Shown: piece after piece, positions 24,098-36,593 of the stretch
How the letters are laid out: each line of letters opens with the position of its first letter
How positions within the stretch are numbered: position 1 is the stretch's first letter
DNA from: Myotis daubentonii
Lineage: Eukaryota > Chordata > Mammalia > Chiroptera > Vespertilionidae
Length of the DNA stretch: 64,000 bases
Direction of reading: 5' to 3'
Assembly: GCF_963259705.1 (NCBI RefSeq)
Contig: NC_081844.1
Location: forward strand, 22,057,715 to 22,121,714
Translations under genes and position numbers: made by a program
Notes under the pieces: generated by a model
Told to the model about the DNA's origin: nothing
Databases searched by the model: none
The model's input: only the letters and a program-made list of their open reading frames with translations

Positions 24098-24298
24098 ATT
24101 ATTATTTATTTCAAAGAGAGGAAGGGAGAGGAAGAGAGAGATAGAAATATCAGTGATGATGCTCTATGGGGATCTTCTACACGCCTCCCCCAGGGATTCT
24201 TCTGTACACCCCCTACTGGGGATTGAGACTACAAAGTGGGCATTTGCCTTCACTGGAAATTGAATCATGACTTCCTGGGTCAACATAGGTGGGCAATA
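24098..24298 (-). mobile_element. Ves SINE, minus orientation (block 3)
   Basis: Block 3 copy of the SINE at 1777-1975. Confidence 0.8.
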
Positions 24299-24559
24299 GA
24301 GGGATTTAATGTTGTGCTCAAAGGTATAAACCAAAAAAGAGATGGAGTTTTGCTGTGGCTGAGAGTAGACCCTCAGCAATGGATGGATGTTTACTCTGAT
24401 ATACGATTGCTGTGAAAGAGAGGGCTAAGGGACTGCCTGGCTATAGGAACCAGAAAGCCTCATTCTCCTGCCTCTTCAGGCTTTTATTGTAACAGCAGTA
24501 GGGTAAGTATTCTTGGGAGGGCATGTGTCTGCAATGTCATTTAAGCAAGGACACCTAAT

Positions 24560-25518
24560 GATTAAGCATAAAGATTCCAGTAAACAAAACAATCCAATCA
24601 AAAAATGGGCAAAGAACCTAAATAGACACTTTTTGAAAGAGGACATACAGAAGGTCAAGAGATATATGAAAACATGCTCAAAGTCAATAATCATCCGAGT
24701 TATGCAAATCAAAATAACAATGAGGTATCATCTCACACCTAACGGATTGGCTATCATAAAAAAAATCAGCAGACATGTGCTGGTGAGGATGTGTAGAAAA
24801 TGAACCCTCATGTACTGCTGGTGGGAATGCAGGTTGGTGCAGCCACTGTGGAAAACAGTGTGGAGTTTCCTCAGAAACTTAAAAATGGAACTCCCATTTG
24901 ACCCCATAATCCCATTTCTAGCAATATATTCCAAGAAATCAGAAACACCAATCAGAAAGGATATATGCACTCCTATGTTCATAGCAGCATAATTTACAAT
25001 AGCTAAGATTTGGAAAGAGCTTAAGTGCCCATCAGCAGATGAATAGATTAGAAAACTGTGGTACATCTACACAATGGAATACTATGCTGCTATAAAAAAG
25101 AAGGAACTTTTACCATTTGCAACAGCATGGATGACCTGGAGAGCATTATGTTAAGTGAAATAAGCCAGTTAGAGAATGACAAATATAACATGATCTCACT
25201 CATATGTGGGATATAATGAACAACATAAACTGATGAACAAAAACAGATCAAGAGACAAAGAGACTTCTGAAAAAACCGTCCAACCTCAAAGGGAAGGCAG
25301 GGGAGACGGGTGGATGGCTGGGGGTGGGGGGAGAGGGATCGAGGAAGGCGAGGGGTAACCGATCAACCAAAGGACTTGTATGCATGCATATTAGTATAAC
25401 GAATGGACACAGACATAGGGTTATAGGGGTTTGTCCAGGGGGATTGAAGTGGCTGGGGGAGAAGGATCGATAGGGGAAAAAGGAGACATATGTAATACTT
25501 TAAACAATAAAAAAAAAA
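24560..25518 (+). mobile_element. L1 3' end (block 3), uninterrupted
   Basis: Block 3 copy of the L1 at 2578. It includes the ORF2 C-terminal blocks ('[14 protein letters not shown]', '[10 protein letters not shown]'), a G-rich 3'UTR near 25320-25345 and an A-run end near 25509. It shows the continuous 3'UTR that the block 1 Helitron split. Confidence 0.9.
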
Positions 25519-25777
25519 CGATTTCGGTAAACACCGGAGGATCTGCACATACACAGACTTGTTTGGAAAAGTCAAGGAGCAATTAGGGGCAGTCGCCTTC
25601 AGACAACTCCCCAAGGTCAGAATTTCCTCCTTACAAACTTCCCAACCAAGTCTTCCACCCTCCCCCACAGAGTTTTGACTGGAATCAGTCAGGGCAATTC
25701 CAGTGCTGAGATTCTGGGGTAGTGGTTATCAAACAGAGGTGACTTTGCCCCAGGGGATGTTAAAATGTCTAAAAAGA

Positions 25778-25998
25778 GTCCTAGCCATTTTGGCTCTGTG
25801 GATAGAGTGCTGGCCTGAGGACCGAAGGTTCCTGGGTTGATCCCAGTCAAGGGCACTTGCCTGGGTTTTGGGCTGGATCCCCAGTGTAGGGTGTGCAGGA
25901 GGCACCCAATCAATGATTCTCTGTAATCATTGATGTTTCTATCTCTCTCTTCCTCTCCCATCCTCTCTGAAATGAATAAAATATATATTTAAAAAATA
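25778..25998 (+). mobile_element. Ves SINE (block 3 copy of the one at 3977)
   Basis: Same site and orientation as 3977-4192. Confidence 0.85.
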
Positions 25999-26144
25999 AA
26001 CAAAATATCTGAAAAGAAGCTGCTAAACACCTATAATGCACAGGACAGCTCCCAGCTCGTACAGTTGTTATCCACCTCCCAGTGTCAACTGTGAAAAGGA
26101 GGGAACACCTATTCTAGAACAACACCTCTCCATTTCATAGGCAT

Positions 26145-26985
26145 ACAAATCACCAAAGTTTGCAGCTCAAATGCAAATTCTGATACATCAGGTCTTCAGT
26201 GGGCCCAGGGACTGCATTTCTGACAAAGCCCCAGGTGATGTTGATGCTGTAGGTCCTCCTGGTCTGTGGACCACACTTTGAGTAGGTGGGTCATGGCTCT
26301 GGGTCAGCGTCTGGTGTAGGTAATTGTAGGTCTTTTCCACTATAAATCTTCTGAGTATGTAATTTTGAAAGACAAATTTTCTCTCACTCTAAAGGGGAGG
26401 GAAATTCTGTATTTGATTCTTTTATTTTAGGGCTCCACAGTGACATCAAAATAATGTATACCTGAGAAGGGCTTTGTCATAGGCAGAATAAGGGCCTCAA
26501 AAGATGTCAACATCGTGATTAGGAGAGCTTTGGAATGTTAGCTCACAGAGCAGGGTAACTAAGATAGATGAAATAAAATTATTAGCTAAGGAGCTTAGCT
26601 CAGATTACCCAGGTTGGACTACTGTCATCACAAGGGTCCTCTGAATGTGGAAGCGAGTAGAAGAAGGATGGGAGTCAGAGACACATTTGAAGATGCTATG
26701 TGGCTGGTATTTAAGTTGGAGGAAGGGTCATGGCCAAGGAATGCAGGTGGACTGTAGAATCCGGAATAGGAATTGAGAATAGGAAAGGATTTGGAATGGG
26801 ATTGGAAAGGGATTTCATTCTACCCTGGATCACCCAGAAAATCCAAACCCAGCAGTCATTTTGTTCTAAGCCCTTTATACCCATTTCAGGCATCTGCTCT
26901 CTAGAACTTTAAGATAGAAAATGTTGTTGTTTTTTAAGCCACTAGGGTGGTAATTTGCTACAACAGCAACAGGAAACTGATATAA
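26145..26985. repeat. MER5-like and LTR-like old repeats (block 3)
   Basis: Block 3 copies of the MER5-like (about 26145-26290) and LTR-like (about 26465-26985) repeats of block 1. Confidence 0.5.
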
Positions 26986-27976
26986 ACATTTATCCAGTAA
27001 GATATTGTTAGAGGGAACTGAGGTTAAGCCTTGCAAATCATTCAGCTAGCTTTCCTTGGGCAAAGTATTTTGGGTTGAAATCCCACATTACCTGGAAAAA
27101 ATAGAGCTAATTTAAAGCTATTTGGCCCCATACATAGTTTAAAAAATTCCCCATCATATAAATGTAAATGTGGTTCTGATCTTGTGGCATTTCAGACACT
27201 AATATAGAAAAAATAATTCTTTAAAATTAAGGTCACACATTTCACTTTAAATCTGTGTCAAATTTTCTATATTTCTCTATTTCATGTTAATCCAGACACT
27301 TCTTTTTTATTTATATATTCTTCAAATTTCTCTCAAGGTGTCTTTCATAATAATAGATGGGATTATGAATGAACATAAATGCATGTCATATATAAGTGTT
27401 TGTATGTACATGAAATATATATACAAGTGAATACACTTACACACACTGCTCATGCTTGAACATTTTCTTTGGACTCAACAAAGTATGTTTAACATTTTAT
27501 TTATCCCTTGCACTATCAGTTTGAAGTAACGTTTATTATTCCACATTATCTTCAGAAAGAAGAAAACTGAAGGCATGTGGAGTACATTATTGACAGGAAC
27601 ATAATGCAGTTAACACTTATTGTGCATCATCTCAACTTACATATAAATGGACCTACCCACTATCTGCTCTTAATTTATATATGGCTTCTTTTTAAATATA
27701 TGGCTTCTTTAATTCAGCAAGTTGTATATTTAAAATGTTTGCAGTTTGTTTTATGCAATTATACTTCAATAAATTAGTTCGAATTAAAAATTCTAGTGAT
27801 TGATAACTCATGTCAGATCAAGAGCACAAGTAGCTGCATCACACAGGACAGTGGTGGTGAATATAGCTTATAATGGGAAGAAAGCAAGGTTTCATATATA
27901 AATATGGGAACTGTGATATTAAATTAAGGCAATTCACATTTGATACACTGTTTTTACATCAAGTGTAGGATCAACA

Positions 27977-28020
<44 letters not shown>

Positions 28021-29512
28021 CATTAAATATCACATATTGATTGAAGAAAGAAGTGCAATACAGATGCACAAAACATCATGAAATCGGTTTAGAAACATAG
28101 CGAAGTGACTCATGATGAGCCCAGAATAGATCAGAACAATGTCCCACCATACAATCCCATTTAATTATGAAGGCATTGTAGTCAAACAAGTCTTTTTAGG
28201 ATGGCTTGTTATATAGCAACAGCTATCTGATACAATAATAAAATGAGATGAATTATAATCATATGCTATTCCCCATTATAGGCATTTGTACAGACATTTG
28301 AAGGCAACAGTCATGATTACTCTGTCATTGAAGTTTATTTCAGATAAGTGCATTAAAAAGTATCTCCATTGAGGTTTCCTTGTAGCTAACCAGAAAAGGT
28401 TGAAAGAATATGCATGTTTGTGCAAAACTTATGACATAATCACAGAACTGGACAGGAATCCAAGCTCCCTAGTGTGTCATCCTTTGGTCACTCATGTACT
28501 AGTACATATATGACATATCTATAGATCACATATTAGTATATGTAATGAATGATATTGTTAATTCCCTAAAATTTTAGTGGTTATGACAATAGTTAGTGTA
28601 AGGTGAGATGCTTCATTTAGAACAATAGATGGAATCATAGTGGAAGCAGAAGATAGTTCAATAGAAAACATGATTACACCAAGCAAAGCATCAAATTGAT
28701 AAATCCCTTTACATATGAACACTGATCTTACATACATCAATCAGTAAACCTATACCATGAAGAAAATAGCTTGCATAATCACAAATGTCTGACTTAAGGT
28801 TTTGCTTCCTCACACTTAAAATAATCTCTGACTCGAATGGAATATTATGTCAAACAATTTACAGAAATTTGTGTACCAACATCGACTAGAATTGGAGACA
28901 TGTATGTGTTTGTCGTTTGTCAGTGACTATGGTAAGAATATGGACACCAAGCTAAATAAGATACAGGATCCTAATGAGGGAAGAGAAGCCAGTGACCTCT
29001 TATAATAACACTGTATGTTAAAGTCTACATTTTCAGAAAGAGCAGCTATGGTAGTGATATATGAAGAAATGAAGTACGAACAGGGTTAAACTGAGCTCTT
29101 AAATTTTCCTCTACTATGAAATGATATAAATGGCTTTGATTACCAAGGGCACTTTATTTCAACAGAAGTAGTACAACTCATGATTGTTCTTTAGTAAAAT
29201 GAAAGAAAAATTATGCAGAATGATAAATTTCCTTAAAAAAATTGTTTTTAAGAAATCCATGTAGACTCATGAGATAAATGGGTATATCCAAATATTTCAT
29301 CCAAGGTTGGGAATCGTTTGGGAAAAGAGAAAAACAACAAAGAAAAAGCTGTCAGATCTCACAAAATCAAAAAATTAATAAAGTGATACAATTAAATTGT
29401 ATAGAAATCATAGAAAAGGAAAATCCATAAAATGAGCAGAGAGAGTACATTCTACTTCCACAATCTGATCTAAAAATCATGACATCTGGCTCTGAGGCAT
29501 TGAGTCCCCCTG
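26986..29512. other. Shared OR 3' flank (block 3), no gene seen
   Basis: Homologous to the flanks of the other blocks. A CA/TA microsatellite sits at 27977-28020. No conserved coding frame. Confidence 0.5.
27977..28020. repeat. CA microsatellite with TA end
   Basis: About 16 CA units then TA units. Blocks 1 and 2 have only short versions of this tract. Confidence 0.95.
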
Positions 29513-30481
29513 TCATGTGCATTTCTTCAGCCCTAGAATAATCCGTCCTTTCATAGCTGCCATCCCAAGCAATCTTTTCAGAGCCATCTTTAGGTCTTTG
29601 TTCCTGAGACTGTAGATGAAGGGGTTCAGCATGGGTGTGACCACGGTGTACATCACTGAGGCTGCTGCACTTGAGTGTGAGCTTTGGGTAACAGCAGAGC
29701 TGAAATACACTCCTAGGATTGTCCCATAAAAAAGGGAGACAACCAAGAGGTGAGACGCACAGGCAGAAAATGCTTTATACTTCCCCTGCGCTGATGGGAT
29801 TCCACAGATGGAGGCTACTATCTTAGAGTAAGAGTAAAGGATACAAGCGAAGGGACCACCACCCAGGAGCACAGCTCCAAAATACATCACCATGTTATTA
29901 AGAAAGGTGTTGGAATAGGCAAGTTGGACCATCTGATTGAGTTCACAGAAAAAGTGGGGGATTTCTAAATCTGGATAGAAAGACAGTCTCAAAACCATTA
30001 AGCTTTCTAACAAGGAATGCAGGGCACTCATGATCCAGGACACCAGAGCCAGCAGTCCACAGAGCCGAGGGTTCATGATGACCATGTAGTGCAGGGGGTG
30101 GCAGATGGCCACAAACCGGTCATAGGCCATCACAGTCAGAAGGAAGTTGTCCAGTCCCCCAAACAATATGAAAAAATACATCTGGGTGATACATCCTTTA
30201 TAGGTTATGACTTTGCTTTGTGTCTGGATGTTCCACAGCATCTTTGGGACGGTGTTGGAGGTGAAACAGATGTCTACCAAGGACAGGTTGGAGAGGAAGA
30301 AGTACATGGGCGTGTGGAGGTGGGAGTCTGAGCTGACAGCCAAGATCATGAGAAGGTTTCCAAACACAGTGATCAAGTACATGGAGAGGAAAAGTCCAAA
30401 TATGAGGGGTTGCAATTCTGGTTCCTCTGATAATCCCAGAAGAAGAAATTCTGAAAATCCTGTGAGGTTCCCTAGTTCCAT
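29513..30481 (-). CDS. Olfactory receptor, family 7 (OR7A-like), open, copy 3, lacks two paired cysteines
   Basis: 322-residue odorant receptor with NLT at 5-7, [10 protein letters not shown] at 58-67, [13 protein letters not shown] at 118-130, KAFSACASH at 236-244 and PMLNPFIY at 283-290. The second extracellular loop is unusual. Position 169 reads Y (LSFYPD) and position 189 reads Y (LAYSNT), where ORs normally have cysteines. These two are usually taken to form the OR-specific second disulfide. Cysteines 97 and 179, the general GPCR pair, are kept. Either the frame is open but the protein is altered, or the loop tolerates paired loss. The start follows the same logic as the other copies, with an acceptor-like AG at 30495-30496; a longer in-frame start at 30559 is less likely. 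The gene call is sure; receptor function is uncertain. Confidence 0.93.
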   Translation of the reverse strand: MELGNLTGFSEFLLLGLSEEPELQPLIFGLFLSMYLITVFGNLLMILAVSSDSHLHTPMYFFLSNLSLVDICFTSNTVPKMLWNIQTQSKVITYKGCITQMYFFILFGGLDNFLLTVMAYDRFVAICHPLHYMVIMNPRLCGLLALVSWIMSALHSLLESLMVLRLSFYPDLEIPHFFCELNQMVQLAYSNTFLNNMVMYFGAVLLGGGPFACILYSYSKIVASICGIPSAQGKYKAFSACASHLLVVSLFYGTILGVYFSSAVTQSSHSSAAASVMYTVVTPMLNPFIYSLRNKDLKMALKRLLGMAAMKGRIILGLKKCT

Positions 30482-30496
30482 GTGGTGGAGGCGACT

Positions 30497-32240
30497 ACCA
30501 GGATATAGGAAAAGTGTCATGACTAATTTTCCCACAAGAAGGCATTTGTAACCTAGCATAAGTGCTACCTTCTATATTTTGGAATCAAGGAACTAATTTC
30601 CGTATTTCGTGTATGTCAGGTTTCCTTTAGAATATCTCTAGTCCCATTTCTCATTACAGTTTTCTTTTCCATGTGAAGACACATAAAAAATTCTGTGTCT
30701 CACTCAATTCTTTCATTGAGAAAAATAAAAACAAAAAAAAGGGAATGGTTTGGGTATAAAGCACAGTGCGGTGACTATAGTTAATAATACTGTTTTGTGT
30801 ACTTGGAAGTAGCTAGAGTGTATATTTTAATTGTTCCTATGACTAGAAAAAAATGTAACTATTGTTGTGACAGATGTTAACCAGGCATACTGTGGAGGTC
30901 ATAATGCAATATATACAAATACAGAGTCATTATGTGGTACTCCTGAAATTAATATAATGTGTTATGTCAATTAATCTTCAATTTGAGAAATTATTAAAGC
31001 AATGGAGGGAACACTGTAGGACTGACAGTTTGGACCACACAAAACTAATGAACATTATTCATTCTCCACAAACCTTTTATAATACATGTAAGATCTAAAT
31101 GTAAAACAGTCAGTTTGTATAAAAATCTCCAATTCTTATTTTGAAAGAGTCCAATCAAAAAATTGAATAAGAGAATATAGAAAACAATATTGTCGTAAGT
31201 CTGTATGGTGACAGATGATTACTAGACTTGGTGTGGCAATTACATTGTAATGTATATAAATGTTGAATCAATATGTTTTGTACCTGAAACTAGCTTAATA
31301 TTGTATACAACTATACTTACATAAAAACAAATAAAAACACTTTGATTACACTATTCAAAAGCAATGAACATTCAGGGTACAACACAGCTAACGTTATATT
31401 GGTTGCCATCTATAGTTTAATTTAAAATAAATTAATAAACAAGTAAGGAAAATACCTTGCACAAACAAATTTTAACACAGACTTAAAATGCCTTACAAAC
31501 CAACAAATTTCATTGCTCATTCTTATAGGTAATGAAATATTTACAATGTGAATCTCATTACCTTACTCATTTTCACCTACCTAATAAATTCTTTTTAATG
31601 TGAATAGCCAAGGTGAGAGAACATACTGTGAAATATATGTGCCATGCACTGTGATAGCAAAAGTGTATTTGCAGCCTTCCTGGGTCTGGATTTTTATCAT
31701 CCCCATGGAAACATTATCTAATATGCCTCATCATAAAATTTAAAAAATGCTCTCATATCAATATATATTACTCCATAGCTAATAACCTTTTTGTCTATTC
31801 CTATTAATTGATAAAGTCCTTGAACTTATGTTCTACTTCTACTGGAAGGACATTACACCTCCAATGCCCTTTCTTAATTTGTCTGCTATTAATACCATTT
31901 GTTTGTCAACATTGGCACTTGCATTTCTAAGTGCAGTGTTCACTTTCCTTTGAGCATCATGAATAAATTAAAGCCTGCTGACAACTACAGTGGTCACTGG
32001 TACCTGGGCTATGTTTCAATGGTTCTGTGGTGACTTTATATACAAGTTCTTGGCTTTCAGTCTCTCTGATCCTCTCCTGCCATGTCTGTTGGGCTCTCAG
32101 ACTCACCTGGATGGAAATTCTTAGAGGAAGGTTTCTCTGTGGAGGTCCAAATCCTTGCCTGGATGGTTGAAGATGCAGACCAGAGCTCTGTCCCAGAGAA
32201 GACAACAAGGAGACATGCATTGGTCTCCCAGGCAGATTTA
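30497..32240. other. OR upstream flank (block 3), no gene seen
   Basis: Shared flank with old L1 3'UTR remnants near 30760-31330. It shows empty sites for the solo LTR (near 30640) and for the block 1 Ves SINE (near 31427). Confidence 0.55.
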
Positions 32241-32806
32241 GGACTTCAGAAAAAAAAAAAAAAGAACAAGTTCCTTCCAACCAAAGGTTGCACATGGTGA
32301 GGGTTGGCAGTAGAGCTGCTATTTACGTGCTCTGTGTCTGCTCATTAGGCACATTTACTTCTTGTTACTCTAACCTCTAAGCAGAGGATTCTCCTGGGGG
32401 ACACTACTCTGGACAGAATGGTAATTTTTCCTGCTCATCCTGGGTTCCTAGGAGACTATGTAATAAGCCAGGTGAGTGCAGATGTGATTATTCTTTCAGT
32501 AAATGTCCTACTTCCTGAAGTCTATGCCTCCCAGCAGCTCATCTCAACTCTGAGTTAAATTTCTGAATGGATGGAACTAGAAAGTATTATGCTCAGTGAA
32601 ATAAATCAGTCAGAGAAAGACAAATGCCATATGATTTCACATATTTATCAAATCTAAAGAGCAAAAAAAAAAAAAAATTCCAAGGGACTCATAGACAATG
32701 AGAAGAGTCTGGTGGTTGCCAGAGGGGAAAGCAGTTTGGGGAACTGGGATTAAATGATAAAGGGATTAAGAAGAGAAAATTGGTAGTTACTAAATAGTCT
32801 TCGTCT

Positions 32807-33058
32807 GCTGGCCTGTCTGGCTCAGTGGACAGATTCTTGTTCCAAGGACTTAAAGGACCCGAGTTAGATTTCTGGTCAACAGCATGTGACCTGCTTGCAG
32901 GCTTGATCCCAGGCCCTGGCCAGCATGCACGTTGGAGGCAACCTATAGATGCGTCTCTACCACATGGATGTTTCTCTTTCTCCGTCTCTCCCCCTCCTTT
33001 TCACTCACTCTAAAAATCAATGGGAAAATCACCTGAGGATTAACAACACCAACAAAAT
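32807..33058 (+). mobile_element. Ves SINE (block 4 copy of the one at 554)
   Basis: Same site and structure as 554-807. Confidence 0.83.
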
Positions 33059-33088
33059 ATTCTCAGGGATATAAAGTACAACATAGGC

Positions 33089-33817
33089 CAGGGGTGGGCA
33101 ACCGCTGGCACACGTGCCAAACTTGGCACGCCAGGAACTTTTGCTGGCATGTGAATCCCTCTCTTATAATCTTCCATTATCAATTTTTGTCTTAATATTG
33201 ACTTTTTAATTTTTCAGATAAATTCAGTATAGGTGCATCTTAGATAAATAAATAATTTTACATAACAAGTTATCTTAAAGACCATAGACATGGATTGATG
33301 AGAGAGGGGAAGAGCAATTTCTATGCCTCTGCCTTAACTCTCCCTGCCTTCCTAGATCCGACCAGTGTTTTGGTTTCATCCACATACGCTTGTGAATCTT
33401 TGTTCTCAGTGATGAATTTTGTTAAGTCTTGTAATAGGAGTAGCCTGACGGATGAAAGTAATAGCTATTGCATATCTCTGAAAGTTACGAAATATAAACC
33501 TGATGTAAAATCTCTGTCATCAGTGATGCAGCAGCAAAAGTCCCACTGATAATATCAAATGGAGTCATAAAGTTTTCTTTCAGACTATTAGTGTATATGT
33601 ATCCATTAAAAAATGTATTTTTCATCATCATATACTGTGTTTGTGCAGCTTGAATGAATTTTATTATTTCTTCAAGGTTCTTCACATTCGTACACCTTAA
33701 GAGATACCAAGTAGGTGTAACATGTTCTTAAAAAATTAGGGTTGGCACACAGAAGAATTTTGAGTCAGAGATTTTGCTGGTTTTGACACACACTCACAAA
33801 AAGTTTGCCCACCCCTG
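33089..33817 (+). mobile_element. hAT element with transposase remnant, block 4 only
   Basis: Terminal inverted repeats CAGGGGTGGGCAA and TTTGCCCACCCCTG enclose 729 bp. They are flanked by an 8-bp target duplication, acataggc (33081-33088) and acataggg (33818-33825). Blocks 1, 2, 3 and 5 have the single uninterrupted site. The plus-strand frame at 33295-33549 reads STYACESLFSVMNFVKS followed by RSSLTDES, like the C-terminal dimerisation region (hATC) of a hAT transposase. The catalytic core is missing, so it is an internal-deletion derivative of a coding element. Confidence 0.9.
33295..33549 (+). pseudogene. hAT transposase C-terminal fragment
   Basis: An 84-codon frame whose residues from about 30 on match the usual hATC pattern: a CESLFS motif, an MNFVKS stretch and RSSLTDE, ending QQQKSH. 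The first third is not recognisable as transposase. DNA-binding and catalytic domains are absent, so it is not an active enzyme. Many domesticated mammalian genes descend from hAT transposases, but nothing here suggests domestication. Confidence 0.75.
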
Positions 33818-34404
33818 ACATAGGGAATATAGTCAATAATACTGCAATAACTATGTATGAGGTCAGTTTGGTACTGAAAATATCAGAGGGGGGCACACTA
33901 GGTAAAGTATATGACATTCTAAACACTATGTTGTACACCTGAACTCAAAACAAAATAATACTGAAAGTAAACTGTATTTGAAAAAAGTCTAATACTGACA
34001 AATTTGTCTGACTGGTCTTTGGATCTTCACAGCATTGATTTATGGTGGGGACACAACTGGTGATATAGCTAGAAAATTACTCTTTCCCTCTTTAAGAAAA
34101 GGGAGATATTTGTTTCTTTAGTATAAAAGCTTGGGCTCTATACTACTTGGCTTCATGATAGTTTAGCCAAAACAATTAGAAATTTCATAGTTAAAGCACA
34201 AACTGCCATTTAGTTCCCCACTATAAAATATATATTAAATATAAGAGAGACATTTAGATTTTATGTGTCATAACCCAGGTTAACACATTATAATAATTGC
34301 CAAATGAATGTTTTGCAAAAATGCATTTTGTGGAGTAGTACATTTATAAACTACCTTCTCCAATACAGAAATGGGGCACAGCGAAATTTCCTTGTATATA
34401 TATA

Positions 34405-34762
34405 CTAGAGGACTGGTGCATGGATTTGTGCACCGGTGGGGGTCCCTTGGCCTGGCCTGCACCCTCCTGCAATCCAGGACCCGCAGGAGGATGTTGGAGG
34501 CCTGGGGCACGTATTTGGCCATATCCAAAAAGGCCAGGCTGAGGGACCCTACCGGTGAATGGATCCATGCACCAGGCCTCTAGTATGCATATAAGATCTT
34601 TGGTTAATCTCTTCCTGCCCTCCACCTCCCCTCTTCCCTCTGAGATTCATCAATCTGTTCCATGTTTCCATGCCTGTGCACTGAGTGTCTCCCCCCTGGT
34701 GGTCAGTGCACATCATAGCTACTGGTTCAACAGTCAAACGGTCACTTAGGCTTTTATATATA
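34405..34762 (-). mobile_element. HeliBat-type Helitron (block 4 copy of the one at 1427)
   Basis: Minus-strand CTAG end at 34405-34408 next to a palindrome-like end. It has the same internal L1-like segment and the same site as in block 1. The 5' end runs directly into the cut-down Ves SINE, with part of that SINE deleted. Confidence 0.8.
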
Positions 34763-34830
34763 AAAAGCATGTGCCTTCACTGGAAATTGAACCATGACAT
34801 CCTCGGTCAACATAGGCAGGCAGCAGAGGG
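34763..34830 (-). mobile_element. Remnant of the minus-strand Ves SINE (block 4)
   Basis: Only the tRNA-like end of the SINE seen whole at 1777-1975 survives. The GA-rich part is missing next to the Helitron 5' end. Confidence 0.7.
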
Positions 34831-35006
34831 ATTTAATGTTGTGCTCAAAGGTATAAGCCAAAAAAGAGATGGAGTTTTGCGTGGCTGAACAGCAGACCCT
34901 GAGCAATGAATGATTGGTTGCTCTGACATACGATTGCCATGAGAGAGAGGCTTAAGGGACTGCCTGGCTATAGGAATCAGATGGCCTCGCTCACCTGCCT
35001 CTACAG

Positions 35007-35315
35007 CAGTGGTTCTCAACCTTCCTAATGCTGCAACCCTTTAATACAGTTCCTAATGTTGTGGTGACCCCCAACCATAAAATTATTTTTGTTGCTACTT
35101 CATACTGTAATTTTGCTACTGTTATGAATCGTAATGTAAACATCTGATATGCAGGATATATTTTCATTGTAAAAATTGAACATAATTAAAGCATAGTGAT
35201 TAATCACAAAACCAATATGTAATTATATATGTGTTTTCCGATGGTCTTAGGCGACCCTTCTAAAAGGGTCATTCGACCCCCAAAGGGGTCGCGACCCACA
35301 GGTTGAGAACCGCTG
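35007..35315 (+). mobile_element. SPIN-type hAT element (block 4 copy)
   Basis: Ends CAGTGGTTCTCAACC and GAGAACCGCTG, flanked by ctctacag (34999-35006) and ctctatag (35316-35323). Same site as the block 1 element at 2151. Confidence 0.9.
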
Positions 35316-35329
35316 CTCTATAGGCTTTT

Positions 35330-35775
35330 AATTGGAGAAAAAAAGTAAAAGACAGGAGGAGAGCCTAAGGGAGCTATGGGATAACATGAAATGAAACAAC
35401 ATATGAATAATAGGGGTGCCAGAACAACAGAAAGAGGAACAAGGGTTAGAAAACCTATTCGAAGAAATAATATCAGAAAACTTCCCTTAAGTGGGGAAGA
35501 AAAATGTCACACAACCACAGAGAGTCCCAAACAAGGTGAACCCGAAAAGACCCACACCAAGACACATCATAATTACCATGGCAAATGTTCAGGAAAAAGA
35601 GAGAATCTTAAAGGCTGCAAGAGAGAGACGGAAAGTTACATACAAGGGATCTCCATTAGATTATCATATGATTTCTCAACAGAAAAACATCAGGCCAGAA
35701 AAGAATGGACAGAAATTTACAAAGTGATGCAAAGCAAAGGAATGAATCTAAGAATACTCTATCCAGCAAGGCTAT
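35330..35775 (+). mobile_element. L1 ORF1 fragment joined to a Helitron 3' end
   Basis: The translation has L1 ORF1 features: 'RPTPRHIIITMA', 'KERILKAARERRKVTYKGS' and, at the end, 'YPARL'. Frames are shifted. At about 35775 it abuts the truncated Helitron, then L1 3'UTR. In blocks 1-3 this place holds L1 ORF2 C-terminal sequence, so block 4 has a rearranged element. Confidence 0.85.
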
Positions 35776-35855
35776 TGGAAGGCCCTGATTAGACTGATTG
35801 CCTGCCAGGTCTAAGGACCCTACCCATGTACAAATTTCATGCACCGGGCCTCTAG
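35776..35855 (+). mobile_element. Truncated HeliBat-type Helitron (3' end only)
   Basis: Matches the last 80 or so bases of the Helitron at 3216-3467 and ends GGGCCTCTAG before a T, in the same L1 3'UTR context. The 5' portion is gone. Confidence 0.88.
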
Positions 35856-36118
35856 TGTGGGATACAATGAACAACATAAACTGATGAACAAAAATAGATC
35901 CAGAGTCAAAGAAACACTGAACAAACTGTCCAACTTCAGCGGAAAGGCAGGGGGCGGGGGTAAGAGATCAACCAAAGGACTTGTATGCTAGCTTATTAGC
36001 ATAACCAATGGACACAGACACTGGGGCACTGGGGGTTTGTCCTGGGGGGTAGGAGTGGCCAGGGGAAGGGGTAAATAGAGGAAAAAGAAGACATACTTTA
36101 AACAATTAAAAAAGAAAT
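35856..36118 (+). mobile_element. L1 3'UTR (block 4)
   Basis: Continuation of the L1 3'UTR after the Helitron, homologous to 3468-3725. Confidence 0.85.
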
Positions 36119-36370
36119 TCCAGTAAACACCTAAAGGTCTGAACGTACACAGACTTGTTTGGAAAGGTCAAGGAACAATTAGGGGCAGTCACCTTCAGCC
36201 AACTTCCCTAGGTCACAATTTCCTCCTTACAAACTTTCAACCAAGTCTTCCACCCTCCCCCACAGAGTTTTGGTTGGAATCAGTCAGGACACTTCCAGTT
36301 CTGAGATCGGGGGAAGTGGTTCTCAAACATGAATGACTTTGCCCAAGGGGATATTAAAATGTCTGAAAAG

Positions 36371-36593
36371 AGCCCTAGCCAGTTTGTCTTTGAGGATAGA
36401 GCACTGCCCTGAGGACTGAAGGGTTCCGGGTTTGATTCCAGTTAAGGGCACATGCCTGGGTTGTGGGCTGGATCCCCAGTGTAGGGTGAGCAGGAGGCAG
36501 CCAATCAATGATTCTCTCTAATCATTGATGTTTCTACCTCTCTCTCCCTCTCCCTTCCTCTCTGAAATCAATAAAAATATATTTAAAAATAAA
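36371..36593 (+). mobile_element. Ves SINE (block 4 copy of the one at 3977)
   Basis: Same site and orientation as 3977-4192. Confidence 0.85.

Larger units (their letters stand above)
22611..32240. repeat. Tandem OR block 3
   Basis: Third paralogous block, about 9.6 kb and the shortest. It resembles block 2 closely and has few private insertions, so it gives empty sites for most insertions in blocks 1, 2 and 4. Confidence 0.9.

Noticed and set aside
29513..30559. Longer OR start with 26 extra residues (also at 20917 for copy 2, and 13 extra at 9994 for copy 1)
   Set aside because: The extension is not conserved in copy 4, it precedes a conserved splice-acceptor-like AG, and ORs of this family start close to the N-glycosylation site.
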